A stretch of 64,000 bases of DNA from an uncultured Clostridia bacterium (GTDB lineage Bacteria > Bacillota > Clostridia > TANB77 > CAG-508), in the NCBI GenBank assembly GCA_949482135.1, contig CASYFC010000001.1, positions 124,001 through 188,000 of the forward strand, read 5' to 3'. Numbering within the stretch: position 1 is the first letter of the stretch; each line of letters opens with the position of its first letter. The position numbers and the translations under genes were made by a program. Below the pieces are notes generated by a model that saw only the letters and a list, made by a program, of their open reading frames with translations, was not told the DNA's origin and searched no databases. Positions 37,707 to 46,335 of the stretch are shown here, piece after piece.

Positions 37707-37731
37707 CTAAACATGTTACACGTTAATACTT

Positions 37732-38709
37732 TTATTCTGGAGAATATCCTCCATTAAAGAAGTTTTTCTTGGGTATTTCAATTGTCTGGTATACATCTCT
37801 TTCATCATAAACGAGGCTGTAATCATCTCCCAGTTCATATGCATTTTTATTCCGGTAGTCCTTATATTCCAACTTGGCATAGAACTTATCTGAGAAACAG
37901 GAAGTTACTGTTTTTCCGTTTTCAGATACTCCCTTTACATAGTAATTGAAGTTAACTGTAGCCAACGGGAAAAACAAACGCGTTTTTTCATCATGTCCGT
38001 TTGCCAAATCATATACAGTTTTTTCCGGAATAACATACAGTGTGTTTTCAGAAAAGCCACTGGTTCTTTCGATTTTCTCATCGAAATTAGTAACAGCTTC
38101 TGTACAATCACTCTTCTCGAACAAATCGATTTTTTCGACAGCCTTTCTCATCTCATCCGTTGTTTTCGGATAGGCACCACTATTTACTGTAACTAACATG
38201 AAGTTGTAGAAATCATGCCAATATACAGTGGATTTGTCCGGATAAAACAGTCTAATTGTACCATGGTCAGAGAGTCCAAGATTTTCCCATTTCCCTTCTT
38301 CAATTACTTCATTAATGACCTTCAAAAAGTCAATTTCGTAGAACTTATCGTTGTATTCGCTCGGAACTACGGTTGAAGCTTTTTTAAGGGCTTTAAAACA
38401 TGAGTCACTTGAATTGTATGCAATAACAAATGGCGAAAATGCAAACTGAGTATAAGATTCATCATTTTCTTTACCATAGCCAACTACAATGTCGGCGCCA
38501 CTTTCTGTGTCTGTTATAACAAGTTTATATTGAGCCGACAAATCAGAATTGGAAAGAGCAGATTTAAATGCATCTTTCATATCATTCGGCGCACATACAG
38601 TAAGTGGGGACTTTTCAGCAAAGAGTGAAGAAAAGAAGTTTTCTCCGAAAATAAGTCCTGCTGCAATGATAATTGTGAGAATCCATTGTGCTATTCTTTT
38701 TCCTCTCAT
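37732..38709 (-). CDS. Membrane-anchored periplasmic-binding-like protein (paralogue of 39622-40623)
   Basis: A 325-residue protein with one N-terminal membrane segment (about 5-24) and no lipobox cysteine, so it is anchored by the helix. The outer part looks like a type 2 solute-binding fold: LTVCAPNDMKDAFKSAL near the start, GADIVVGYGKEN, then SPFVIAYNS. It shares this layout and the ending DVYQTIEIP / DQYNAVEIP with the protein at 39622. No transport permease is nearby, so a sensing or scaffold role is inferred. The start at 38709 follows AAGGAGAT; a frame is open a little further upstream. Third gene of the minus-strand arm. Confidence 0.72.
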   Translation of the reverse strand: MRGKRIAQWILTIIIAAGLIFGENFFSSLFAEKSPLTVCAPNDMKDAFKSALSNSDLSAQYKLVITDTESGADIVVGYGKENDESYTQFAFSPFVIAYNSSDSCFKALKKASTVVPSEYNDKFYEIDFLKVINEVIEEGKWENLGLSDHGTIRLFYPDKSTVYWHDFYNFMLVTVNSGAYPKTTDEMRKAVEKIDLFEKSDCTEAVTNFDEKIERTSGFSENTLYVIPEKTVYDLANGHDEKTRLFFPLATVNFNYYVKGVSENGKTVTSCFSDKFYAKLEYKDYRNKNAYELGDDYSLVYDERDVYQTIEIPKKNFFNGGYSPE

Positions 38710-38710
38710 A

Positions 38711-39625
38711 TTAGTTATCTCCTTTACTATCAATCATTTTTCCCAAAGCTTCAGCCGAACTACGGAACTGGATACCAATAGAAGTTTTATCGAAGATAGC
38801 TTCAATCTTCTGATCACTCAGATAATTGAAAAACTTATCTACGCATGCTTCAAGAACACGTTCGTTTTTCTCCTCATGGATATCTGCTTTGATGAAACAG
38901 GTGTAGAGTTTCAGGGTATTGTAGAACTCTTCAAGAGCTCCTTCAAAAAGGAATGCTACTCTGCTGTATCCACTGCTGTCCTCCTTAAGGACTTCAATGA
39001 TTTCAGTAACTTTCTTGACGCATTTATCAATTTTCTTGTCACTCTGGCCAAAATCAAACTCATCAGAGAGTTTTTTCAGGTTCTTAGCAAAAGATTCTGC
39101 TTTAATAACATCCTGATAATATGGCGAATTCGCCATTTTTTCAAACTCTTCAGTTGCCCTCTGCATTTCTGCTGCTTCTTGTTCTTTCTGTTTTTTGGCT
39201 TCTTTACGTTTTTCCCTTTTTTTCAAAATGCTGTAAAACCGTTTGTCACGAAGAGTAGGAACTACGCTTTCAATAATGGTACAAATAATATCCAACCCCA
39301 CAAGAGCAAGAATTAAAAGCCCCATTCCTTTAAAAAAGGTATATTGTTTGACAGAAAACAGGTACGTAAAAATCATTGCTGCAAACGCTCCAGTTATGGT
39401 ATTGTAAATTGCAATGATGAGATTCTTGTTTTTCTGACAATCAAAAGTACGTACAACGCCATCCTTATATGAACACTGGCGGTAGTATTTGCAGTTGTCA
39501 GGAGTACAGCTCTGATACTTTTTGATGTTGTCTACATCATCAAAGCGTTCCTCCCCAGCAAAAACACTGTGAACGTAAGTGCCATCGGATTTTCTATAGC
39601 CTTCTCCTATTCTGATATTCATCAT
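38711..39625 (-). CDS. Two-helix membrane protein with Cys-rich head and helical cytoplasmic tail (XpaC-like?)
   Basis: A 304-residue protein. The N-terminal 65 residues hold five cysteines (SCTPDNCKYYRQC, CSYKD.., FDC), which could bind zinc. Two membrane helices follow at about 68-90 and 96-117. A highly charged coiled coil (KKREKRKEAKKQKEQEAAE) leads to a helical domain of about 150 residues. That tail resembles XpaC-type helical proteins that often lie beside TelA; this is an inference from composition and context. It overlaps the upstream gene by 4 bases and is followed one base later by the third gene, so the three are co-translated. Confidence 0.7.
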   Translation of the reverse strand: MMNIRIGEGYRKSDGTYVHSVFAGEERFDDVDNIKKYQSCTPDNCKYYRQCSYKDGVVRTFDCQKNKNLIIAIYNTITGAFAAMIFTYLFSVKQYTFFKGMGLLILALVGLDIICTIIESVVPTLRDKRFYSILKKREKRKEAKKQKEQEAAEMQRATEEFEKMANSPYYQDVIKAESFAKNLKKLSDEFDFGQSDKKIDKCVKKVTEIIEVLKEDSSGYSRVAFLFEGALEEFYNTLKLYTCFIKADIHEEKNERVLEACVDKFFNYLSDQKIEAIFDKTSIGIQFRSSAEALGKMIDSKGDN

Positions 39626-40623
39626 TTCTCCTCCTTTTTATCAGTGTTATCACTGTTTGAAGTTACCTCTGGAATTTCTACTGCATTGTATTGATCTCTC
39701 TTTTTAATATCGTTGTAATTTGTAGATGTAAACCTTACAGTTCCACTGTTAAACCTTGTGTTGAGATAGGAATAATAGTAAAGCATATCATAACCAAGAT
39801 TATCATAGCATCCATCGAAAAAACTCTCAAATGGTTGATTTAAAAACTCATAGAGAATCTTTCCTGTTTCGTCATATGTCATATAATAGCTGTGATATAC
39901 AACTGTTTTGGGATACATAACAATGAATCCAGAAATACCACTTGTTTTATAGATGTATGCCAAATCAGCATAAGTCATAAAATAAATAGCGTTTTGAGGA
40001 ATACTGTTGATTCTTTTTAAACTACTGCTACTAATGGGTTCAACATTTTTACAGTTAAGAAATCTTTCAACTGTTTTGACCGTTTCTTCCATATTAGTGC
40101 TTTCTTTGGGATAATAGCCATCATTGGCAGTAAAAAGCAAGAAGTTATAAAATTCATCCCAATAATCAGAATCTTTAGAAGGATAGTAAATCTTGAAGTT
40201 TGAACCATCCGAACTTAAACATTGATCCATAATCTTCTTAAAATCAAAATCATTCCAATCTGCATCAACTTCGGAAGGTACAAATATCTCTTCTTTTACC
40301 AGATCGTCATACAGTTTTTCATCTGAATTAAAGACTGCCACAAATGGCGAATATGCAATAAGCTCTCCATTTGCATCTGAACCTTCGCTGACGATGAAGT
40401 TTGCATTTGGATTGTCTGTATATTGCAAATCATATTGTTTTTCTACCTTCAGTTTCTTAAGTGTTTCTTGGAATCCAGATTGCATGTTTTCTGGCGCGTT
40501 GATGGTGATTACTGTCCGTTCTGCAGGCTCTGGTGCTTTAGGAATGTTGCTGATAAGGGTAAATATCATTGCAATAATAATCCCTATGACCCAAAACTTG
40601 TACTTTTGCTTGATTAACACCAT
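39622..40623 (-). CDS. Membrane-anchored periplasmic-binding-like protein (first gene of the minus arm)
   Basis: A 333-residue protein with one membrane helix (about 10-26), no lipobox and an outer domain beginning VITINAPENMQSGFQETLKK. The block IAYSPFVAVFNSDE matches FAFSPFVIAYNSSD of the paralogue, and YWDEFYNFLLFTANDGYYPK matches YWHDFYNFMLVTVNSGAYPK. These suggest a solute-binding fold whose ligand site may be altered. The frame extends upstream to 40659, but the AAGGAGGT site places the start at 40623. The C-terminus is a charged tail. Confidence 0.74.
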   Translation of the reverse strand: MVLIKQKYKFWVIGIIIAMIFTLISNIPKAPEPAERTVITINAPENMQSGFQETLKKLKVEKQYDLQYTDNPNANFIVSEGSDANGELIAYSPFVAVFNSDEKLYDDLVKEEIFVPSEVDADWNDFDFKKIMDQCLSSDGSNFKIYYPSKDSDYWDEFYNFLLFTANDGYYPKESTNMEETVKTVERFLNCKNVEPISSSSLKRINSIPQNAIYFMTYADLAYIYKTSGISGFIVMYPKTVVYHSYYMTYDETGKILYEFLNQPFESFFDGCYDNLGYDMLYYYSYLNTRFNSGTVRFTSTNYNDIKKRDQYNAVEIPEVTSNSDNTDKKEEK

Positions 40624-40653
40624 AAATCTTACCTCCTTAATATTTTTCACGTA

Positions 40654-40661
40654 TAACATAT
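40654..40661. promoter_or_regulatory. TAACATAT repeat, copy 1
   Basis: One copy of TAACATAT in the transcribed leader of the minus-strand arm. Probable binding half-site shared with 40678-40685 and 40747-40762. Confidence 0.4.
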
Positions 40662-40677
40662 TTAATTTTCAAAGTGC

Positions 40678-40685
40678 TAACATAT
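40678..40685. promoter_or_regulatory. TAACATAT repeat, copy 2
   Basis: The sequence GCTAACATAT here lies just beyond the -10 element of the minus-strand promoter. It is the same half-site as in the palindrome at 40747-40762. Confidence 0.45.
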
Positions 40686-40687
40686 TT

Positions 40688-40716
40688 ATTTTACCATAAT
40701 ATGTCTGATTTTTCAA
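40688..40716 (-). promoter_or_regulatory. Promoter of the minus-strand arm of the island
   Basis: On the minus strand TTGAAA (40711-40716) and TAAAAT (40688-40693) with a 17-bp spacer. Confidence 0.7.
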
Positions 40717-40723
40717 CAAAATA

Positions 40724-40752
40724 TTGATTTTTTCAACGATTTATGTTAACAT
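40724..40752 (+). promoter_or_regulatory. Promoter of the plus-strand arm of the island
   Basis: TTGATT (40724-40729) and TAACAT (40747-40752) with a 17-bp spacer, back to back with the minus-strand promoter. Its -10 element is part of the palindrome at 40747-40762. Confidence 0.6.
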
Positions 40753-40762
40753 ATATATGTTA
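40747..40762. promoter_or_regulatory. Palindromic operator candidate
   Basis: TAACATATATATGTTA is a perfect 16-base palindrome placed over the -10 element of the plus-strand promoter. Half-sites recur at 40654 and 40678. This geometry fits a repressor controlling both arms; the regulator is not in the window. Confidence 0.6.
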
Positions 40763-40836
40763 GCTTATCTTTTTAGGTTAGGTAGTAGACACTCGTTTAT
40801 TTACCCAAAATCAATATGACAAGGAGGATTACATTT

Positions 40837-41565
40837 ATGCGGAAACCTGTTAAGTTAGCAATCTTCAATGTGGCCTTTATCATTATCATGATCCTGATGT
40901 TCTCTGACAGAGGACTTGGATTGGGTTTTGATCCTGGCTTGGGCGCTTTTAAATTCGCCCTATCGATTTCAATGGCTCTGTTTGGCATACTTATGTTTTT
41001 CTTCGGAAATTACATGATTATTCTTTTGCCTGATAGGGTCAACTATAAAATCGATAAACTGGAAACTATTGACGACTGTATTGGAGCACTTTATCAGTGT
41101 TTACGTACAGATCCTGACTTCAAAACAGAGATTCTTAAAGCTATTGAACAACTTAAAACTCTGCAGAGAAGAAAGGAATCTCTCACAACTTTGCTTGAGC
41201 AGAATGGTGTTTCAGAGAATTTTAGATCTTTGCATCAAACAGCACATAAAGCCGAATTTTATGCTTTCAACAATGTAAAGAGTATTATTAGCCGGCTGAT
41301 TGTATTTGATAACAAAGAATATATCTCTGATCCCAAGAACGTTGATATCCAATCCCACAGAACTTTCATCAATGAAAAGCTTGAAAGCACGCAGCTTATT
41401 CTTAAAGAATATTCTGATTTACTGCTTGCAGTCACTGCTATCGGCGATACACATCATGTGGACATTGAAGATATCCGCGACATGACCAAAGCATTAAACA
41501 TTGTGTTGAAAAGGGATGAGTTCAAACCCTTTGAAAAAACATACCATGACACTCAAAGTCAGTAA
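40837..41565 (+). CDS. Two-helix membrane protein with helical cytoplasmic domain (XpaC-like?)
   Basis: A 242-residue protein. Two hydrophobic segments at about 4-23 and 36-62 are followed by a long, fully helical charged domain with regular heptads (LETIDDCIGALYQCLRTD, AIEQLKTLQRRKESLTTLL). No catalytic motif is seen. The architecture parallels the tail of the protein at 38711, so both may be TelA partners. The start is set by AAGGAGG before the ATG at 40837; an upstream in-frame ATG at 40816 precedes that site. It opens the plus-strand arm. Confidence 0.72.
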   Translation: MRKPVKLAIFNVAFIIIMILMFSDRGLGLGFDPGLGAFKFALSISMALFGILMFFFGNYMIILLPDRVNYKIDKLETIDDCIGALYQCLRTDPDFKTEILKAIEQLKTLQRRKESLTTLLEQNGVSENFRSLHQTAHKAEFYAFNNVKSIISRLIVFDNKEYISDPKNVDIQSHRTFINEKLESTQLILKEYSDLLLAVTAIGDTHHVDIEDIRDMTKALNIVLKRDEFKPFEKTYHDTQSQ

Positions 41566-41603
41566 CAACAGTAACTCACTCAATAATAAGGAGGACAACA
41601 AGT

Positions 41604-43319
41604 ATGAGTAAAGGAACAAAAACGTTTTTAGTCATTTTGGCTTTGGCAGTGGTTGTGTTCGCTGCAATTTTTTTCGGCATGAATGCTTTCAACAACGCAG
41701 GCAAGACTGACACACAGATTACAACTGAAGAAACTGTAGATCAGCTCAATCGGTACATTGAAAAAAAGATTCGTCCAAATGAAAAACAAAATCCTATCAA
41801 GGGAACTGTTGATCTGGAAGGTTCAACTCTGGAAGATGAACTTCCGGATATTGATACCTACATTATCAAAGCTCAAGGAAATGGAGAAGTAAATGTAGAG
41901 ATTTTCTCTTCTCCTGAAAAGGCTGGGCGTGAAACAATGAATCAGGCATCTGAAACAGAGTATAATACCTGGCTTGTAAAGGTTGTTGAAGACTTCAATA
42001 GGCAAGGCTATACAACTTCTGATGGAAAAACAGTTTCTGTAACTCTTCGAAGTGTTTCCTCTGGCGTAATGGTAGACTACATTGTGTCTGGAAAGGCTGT
42101 TCCAGATGCAATTACTCCTTCCAATGAGGAATGGGTTAGTATGCTTAAAGCGCATGGAATTCAACTTGAGCAGATCTGCCCCTCTTTGGTTAAAAATGTC
42201 GCTGGTATCGTTATTACTAATGATGCATATGACAAAATCATCCAGAGTTATGGTAGCGTAAATCTTGAAACCATTATTGAAGCAACAATTAATGGTGAAC
42301 TTGCAATGGGATATACTAATCCTTATGCAAGTTCTACTGGTCTTAACTTTCTGGTATCAGCTCTTTACGTTTTCGTTCCATCAGATCCTCTCAGCAGTGA
42401 GTCTGTTGAGCAGTTCGCTTCGTTCCAGAAAAACGTACCTGTTGTTTCCTATAATACAACTCAGATGCAGGGAGCAATTAATTCTGGAGTTCTTGATGCA
42501 ATGATATTGGAGCATCAGGGATTTGTGAACAATACTGCACTCAGGAATTATAAGTTCGTACCTTTTGGCGTACGTCATGACAATCCTTTGTACAGTGTTG
42601 GTAATGTTTCTCCTGAAAAAAATGAAGCTCTGCAGATTTTTGCTGAGTTTGCAACTAATGCAGAAAATCAGGAACGTTCTAAGGAATTTGGATTTGGAGA
42701 ATATGCTGACTATGTTCCTGAAGTACCTGAGGCAGATGGAAATACTCTTCTTGATGCTCAGCAACTTTGGAAGGATAAAAAAGATAATGGACAGGAAATT
42801 GTTTCTGTTTTCATCATCGATACTTCTGGAAGCGTTGATGGAGCACCATTGAATGAGATGAAGTCTTCCCTCATTAATTCTGCACAGTATATCAACTCTG
42901 ACAATTATGTTGGATTGGTAACGTACAACAGCAGTGTTACTATTAATCTTCCAATTGGAAAGTTTGATCTCAACCAGAGAGCTTATTTCAATGGAGAAAT
43001 TGAGTCACTGACTGCAGGCGGTGGTACTAAGACATTTGATGCAATTGCTGTTGGACTTAAAATGCTGATGGATGCAAAAGTAGAACATCCGGATGCTAAG
43101 TTCATGCTCTTTGTTTTGAGTGATGGTAACAGTGATGGATCTTTGAAGAGTGTAAATGAGTATATAGGGAACTTGAATGTTCCAGTTTATACAATTGGAT
43201 ACAATGCTAATATCGAAGCTCTGAAGGAGATTTCGGCAATCAATGAGGCGGCGAGTATTAATGCTGCTACTGATGATATCATCTACACCCTCAAGAATCT
43301 GTTTAACGCTCAGATGTAA
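41604..43319 (+). CDS. Membrane-anchored solute-binding / von Willebrand factor A fusion protein
   Basis: A 571-residue protein anchored by one N-terminal helix (about 7-27). Residues about 85-385 form an extracellular solute-binding domain (VSVTLRSVSSGVMVDYIVSG, LAMGYTNPYASSTGLNFL). The C-terminal part is a von Willebrand A domain with a complete metal site: DTSGS from residue 406, Thr475 in GGGTKTF and Asp507 in LSDGNSDG. Such domains bind protein partners through a metal ion. Together with the membrane anchor this suggests an outside-facing sensor or receptor. It follows the two-helix gene by 38 bases behind AAGGAGG and ends the island. Confidence 0.87.
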   Translation: MSKGTKTFLVILALAVVVFAAIFFGMNAFNNAGKTDTQITTEETVDQLNRYIEKKIRPNEKQNPIKGTVDLEGSTLEDELPDIDTYIIKAQGNGEVNVEIFSSPEKAGRETMNQASETEYNTWLVKVVEDFNRQGYTTSDGKTVSVTLRSVSSGVMVDYIVSGKAVPDAITPSNEEWVSMLKAHGIQLEQICPSLVKNVAGIVITNDAYDKIIQSYGSVNLETIIEATINGELAMGYTNPYASSTGLNFLVSALYVFVPSDPLSSESVEQFASFQKNVPVVSYNTTQMQGAINSGVLDAMILEHQGFVNNTALRNYKFVPFGVRHDNPLYSVGNVSPEKNEALQIFAEFATNAENQERSKEFGFGEYADYVPEVPEADGNTLLDAQQLWKDKKDNGQEIVSVFIIDTSGSVDGAPLNEMKSSLINSAQYINSDNYVGLVTYNSSVTINLPIGKFDLNQRAYFNGEIESLTAGGGTKTFDAIAVGLKMLMDAKVEHPDAKFMLFVLSDGNSDGSLKSVNEYIGNLNVPVYTIGYNANIEALKEISAINEAASINAATDDIIYTLKNLFNAQM

Positions 43320-43367
43320 TCTTTTTGAAACTCATAACTTGTAATCATTTTTAAGATTTTATAACCT

Positions 43368-43407
43368 AACCCCCCAGGCAGATATTCTGCCTGGGGGGTT
43401 CTTTTTT
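43368..43407. terminator. Strong terminator at the end of the island
   Basis: AACCCCCCAGGCAG (43368-43381) and CTGCCTGGGGGGTT (43387-43400) form a 14-bp perfect stem, followed by T-runs. The next gene, purB, converges from the other side. Confidence 0.92.
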
Positions 43408-43427
43408 CTGAAACTACTAAAATCTAC

Positions 43428-44792
43428 TTATAAATTTTCGTAATTAGCTAATTTTTCTGCAAGGCCTATATATTTACTTGGTGTTAAATTCATTAAAACT
43501 TTTTTATCATTCTCGTTAATATCAAGATTGTTTACAAATTTTCTAATTTCTTCAAGAGATATTTCCTTTCCTCTTGTTAATTCCTTTAACAGTTCATAAG
43601 CATTATTATATTTATTTTTTCTTAAAATTGTTTGTATTGCTTCTGCTAAAACTTCTGGTGCCTCCTCAAGTTCTTTTTCCAATTTTACTTTGTTTACTTC
43701 CATTTTAGAAAAACCTTTTATAGTCTGTTTTATAGAAACAATAGAATGTGCAAATCCAACACCAATATTTCTAAGCATAGATGAATCACTTAAGTCACGT
43801 TGCATTCTTGAAATCTGCAAATTTGTAGTAAGCGAATCAAAAATTGAATTTGCAATACGGATGTTCGCCATTGAATTTTCATGATTAATTGGGTTTACTT
43901 TATGTGGCATTATTGATGAACCTACTTCACCTGAAACTGTTTTTTGTTTAAAATCTCCTCTACTTATATAAAGCCACATATCACTATTAAAATCCATTGT
44001 TACATTGTTAAACAATTTCATAAAATTGAATAACATGCAAATCATATCATGTGATTCTATTTGTGTTGTTAGAGGATTAAATTCTAATCCCTCTTCATTT
44101 ATAAAATTCTTACATTTATCTATCCAATCAATTTCTGGATAACTTATTACATGACCATTAAAATTACCAACAGCGCCACTAAATTTAGCTTTTAATTTTA
44201 TGTTTTTAATATAATCATATATAGAATTCCATCTATAAACAAATATAGCAAGTTCTTTTCCTACAGTAGTTGGTGTTGCATTTTGACCATGTGTATGCCC
44301 TAGCATTGGAATATTACTTAATTTTACAGATTCTTCTTTTACTATATTTATCATTTCATCAATATTTTTTAGTAAAATATTATTTATAAAATCAGTTATC
44401 ATTTTCCCATATGCAGTATTATTTATATCTTCAGAAGTACAAGCAAAATGTACTAAATAACAAAACTTCTCAAGTGAATATTCTTCTAATTTTTCTCTAA
44501 CATAATATTCTATAGCCTTTACATCATGATTAGTTTTATTTTCTATTTCTTTTACTCTTTCAGCTTCTTTAAGATCAAATTTACATTTTATTTTTTCAAA
44601 TATTGATGTATAATCTTTATTTTCATTATAAATTTCCTTCATATGTAATAGATAATTTAACCAATCAAGTTCAACAAAAACTCTGTATTTTATAAATGCA
44701 TATTCACTAAAATATTCGCTTATATTTTCTGTAATATTTCTATACCTTCCATCTATTGGTGATATAGCAAGTAATGAATTAATTTCTTTCAT
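43428..44792 (-). CDS. purB: Adenylosuccinate lyase
   Basis: A 454-residue member of the fumarase/aspartase superfamily, acting twice in purine synthesis: cleaving SAICAR and adenylosuccinate to fumarate plus product. Characteristic blocks are SPIDGRY at the start, CTSEDINNTAYGKM, MLGHTHGQNATPTTVGKELA and the flexible loop GEVGSSIMPHKVNPINHEN with the catalytic Ser. It is closer to the long, SPxDGRY-type enzymes than to the B. subtilis type. It follows purA after 9 bases in one operon. Confidence 0.95.
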   Translation of the reverse strand: MKEINSLLAISPIDGRYRNITENISEYFSEYAFIKYRVFVELDWLNYLLHMKEIYNENKDYTSIFEKIKCKFDLKEAERVKEIENKTNHDVKAIEYYVREKLEEYSLEKFCYLVHFACTSEDINNTAYGKMITDFINNILLKNIDEMINIVKEESVKLSNIPMLGHTHGQNATPTTVGKELAIFVYRWNSIYDYIKNIKLKAKFSGAVGNFNGHVISYPEIDWIDKCKNFINEEGLEFNPLTTQIESHDMICMLFNFMKLFNNVTMDFNSDMWLYISRGDFKQKTVSGEVGSSIMPHKVNPINHENSMANIRIANSIFDSLTTNLQISRMQRDLSDSSMLRNIGVGFAHSIVSIKQTIKGFSKMEVNKVKLEKELEEAPEVLAEAIQTILRKNKYNNAYELLKELTRGKEISLEEIRKFVNNLDINENDKKVLMNLTPSKYIGLAEKLANYENL

Positions 44793-44801
44793 AATCTCTC
44801 C

Positions 44802-46262
<1,461 letters not shown>

Positions 46263-46267
46263 TTAAT

Positions 46268-46296
46268 ATTATACATAATAATATTTATAAATGCAA
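46268..46296 (-). promoter_or_regulatory. Promoter of purA-purB
   Basis: On the minus strand TTGCAT (46291-46296) and TATAAT (46268-46273) with a 17-bp spacer. Confidence 0.78.
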
Positions 46297-46335
46297 GTAC
46301 TTTTTATAAAAAATATAAAAAGTTGTTGAGACTAT

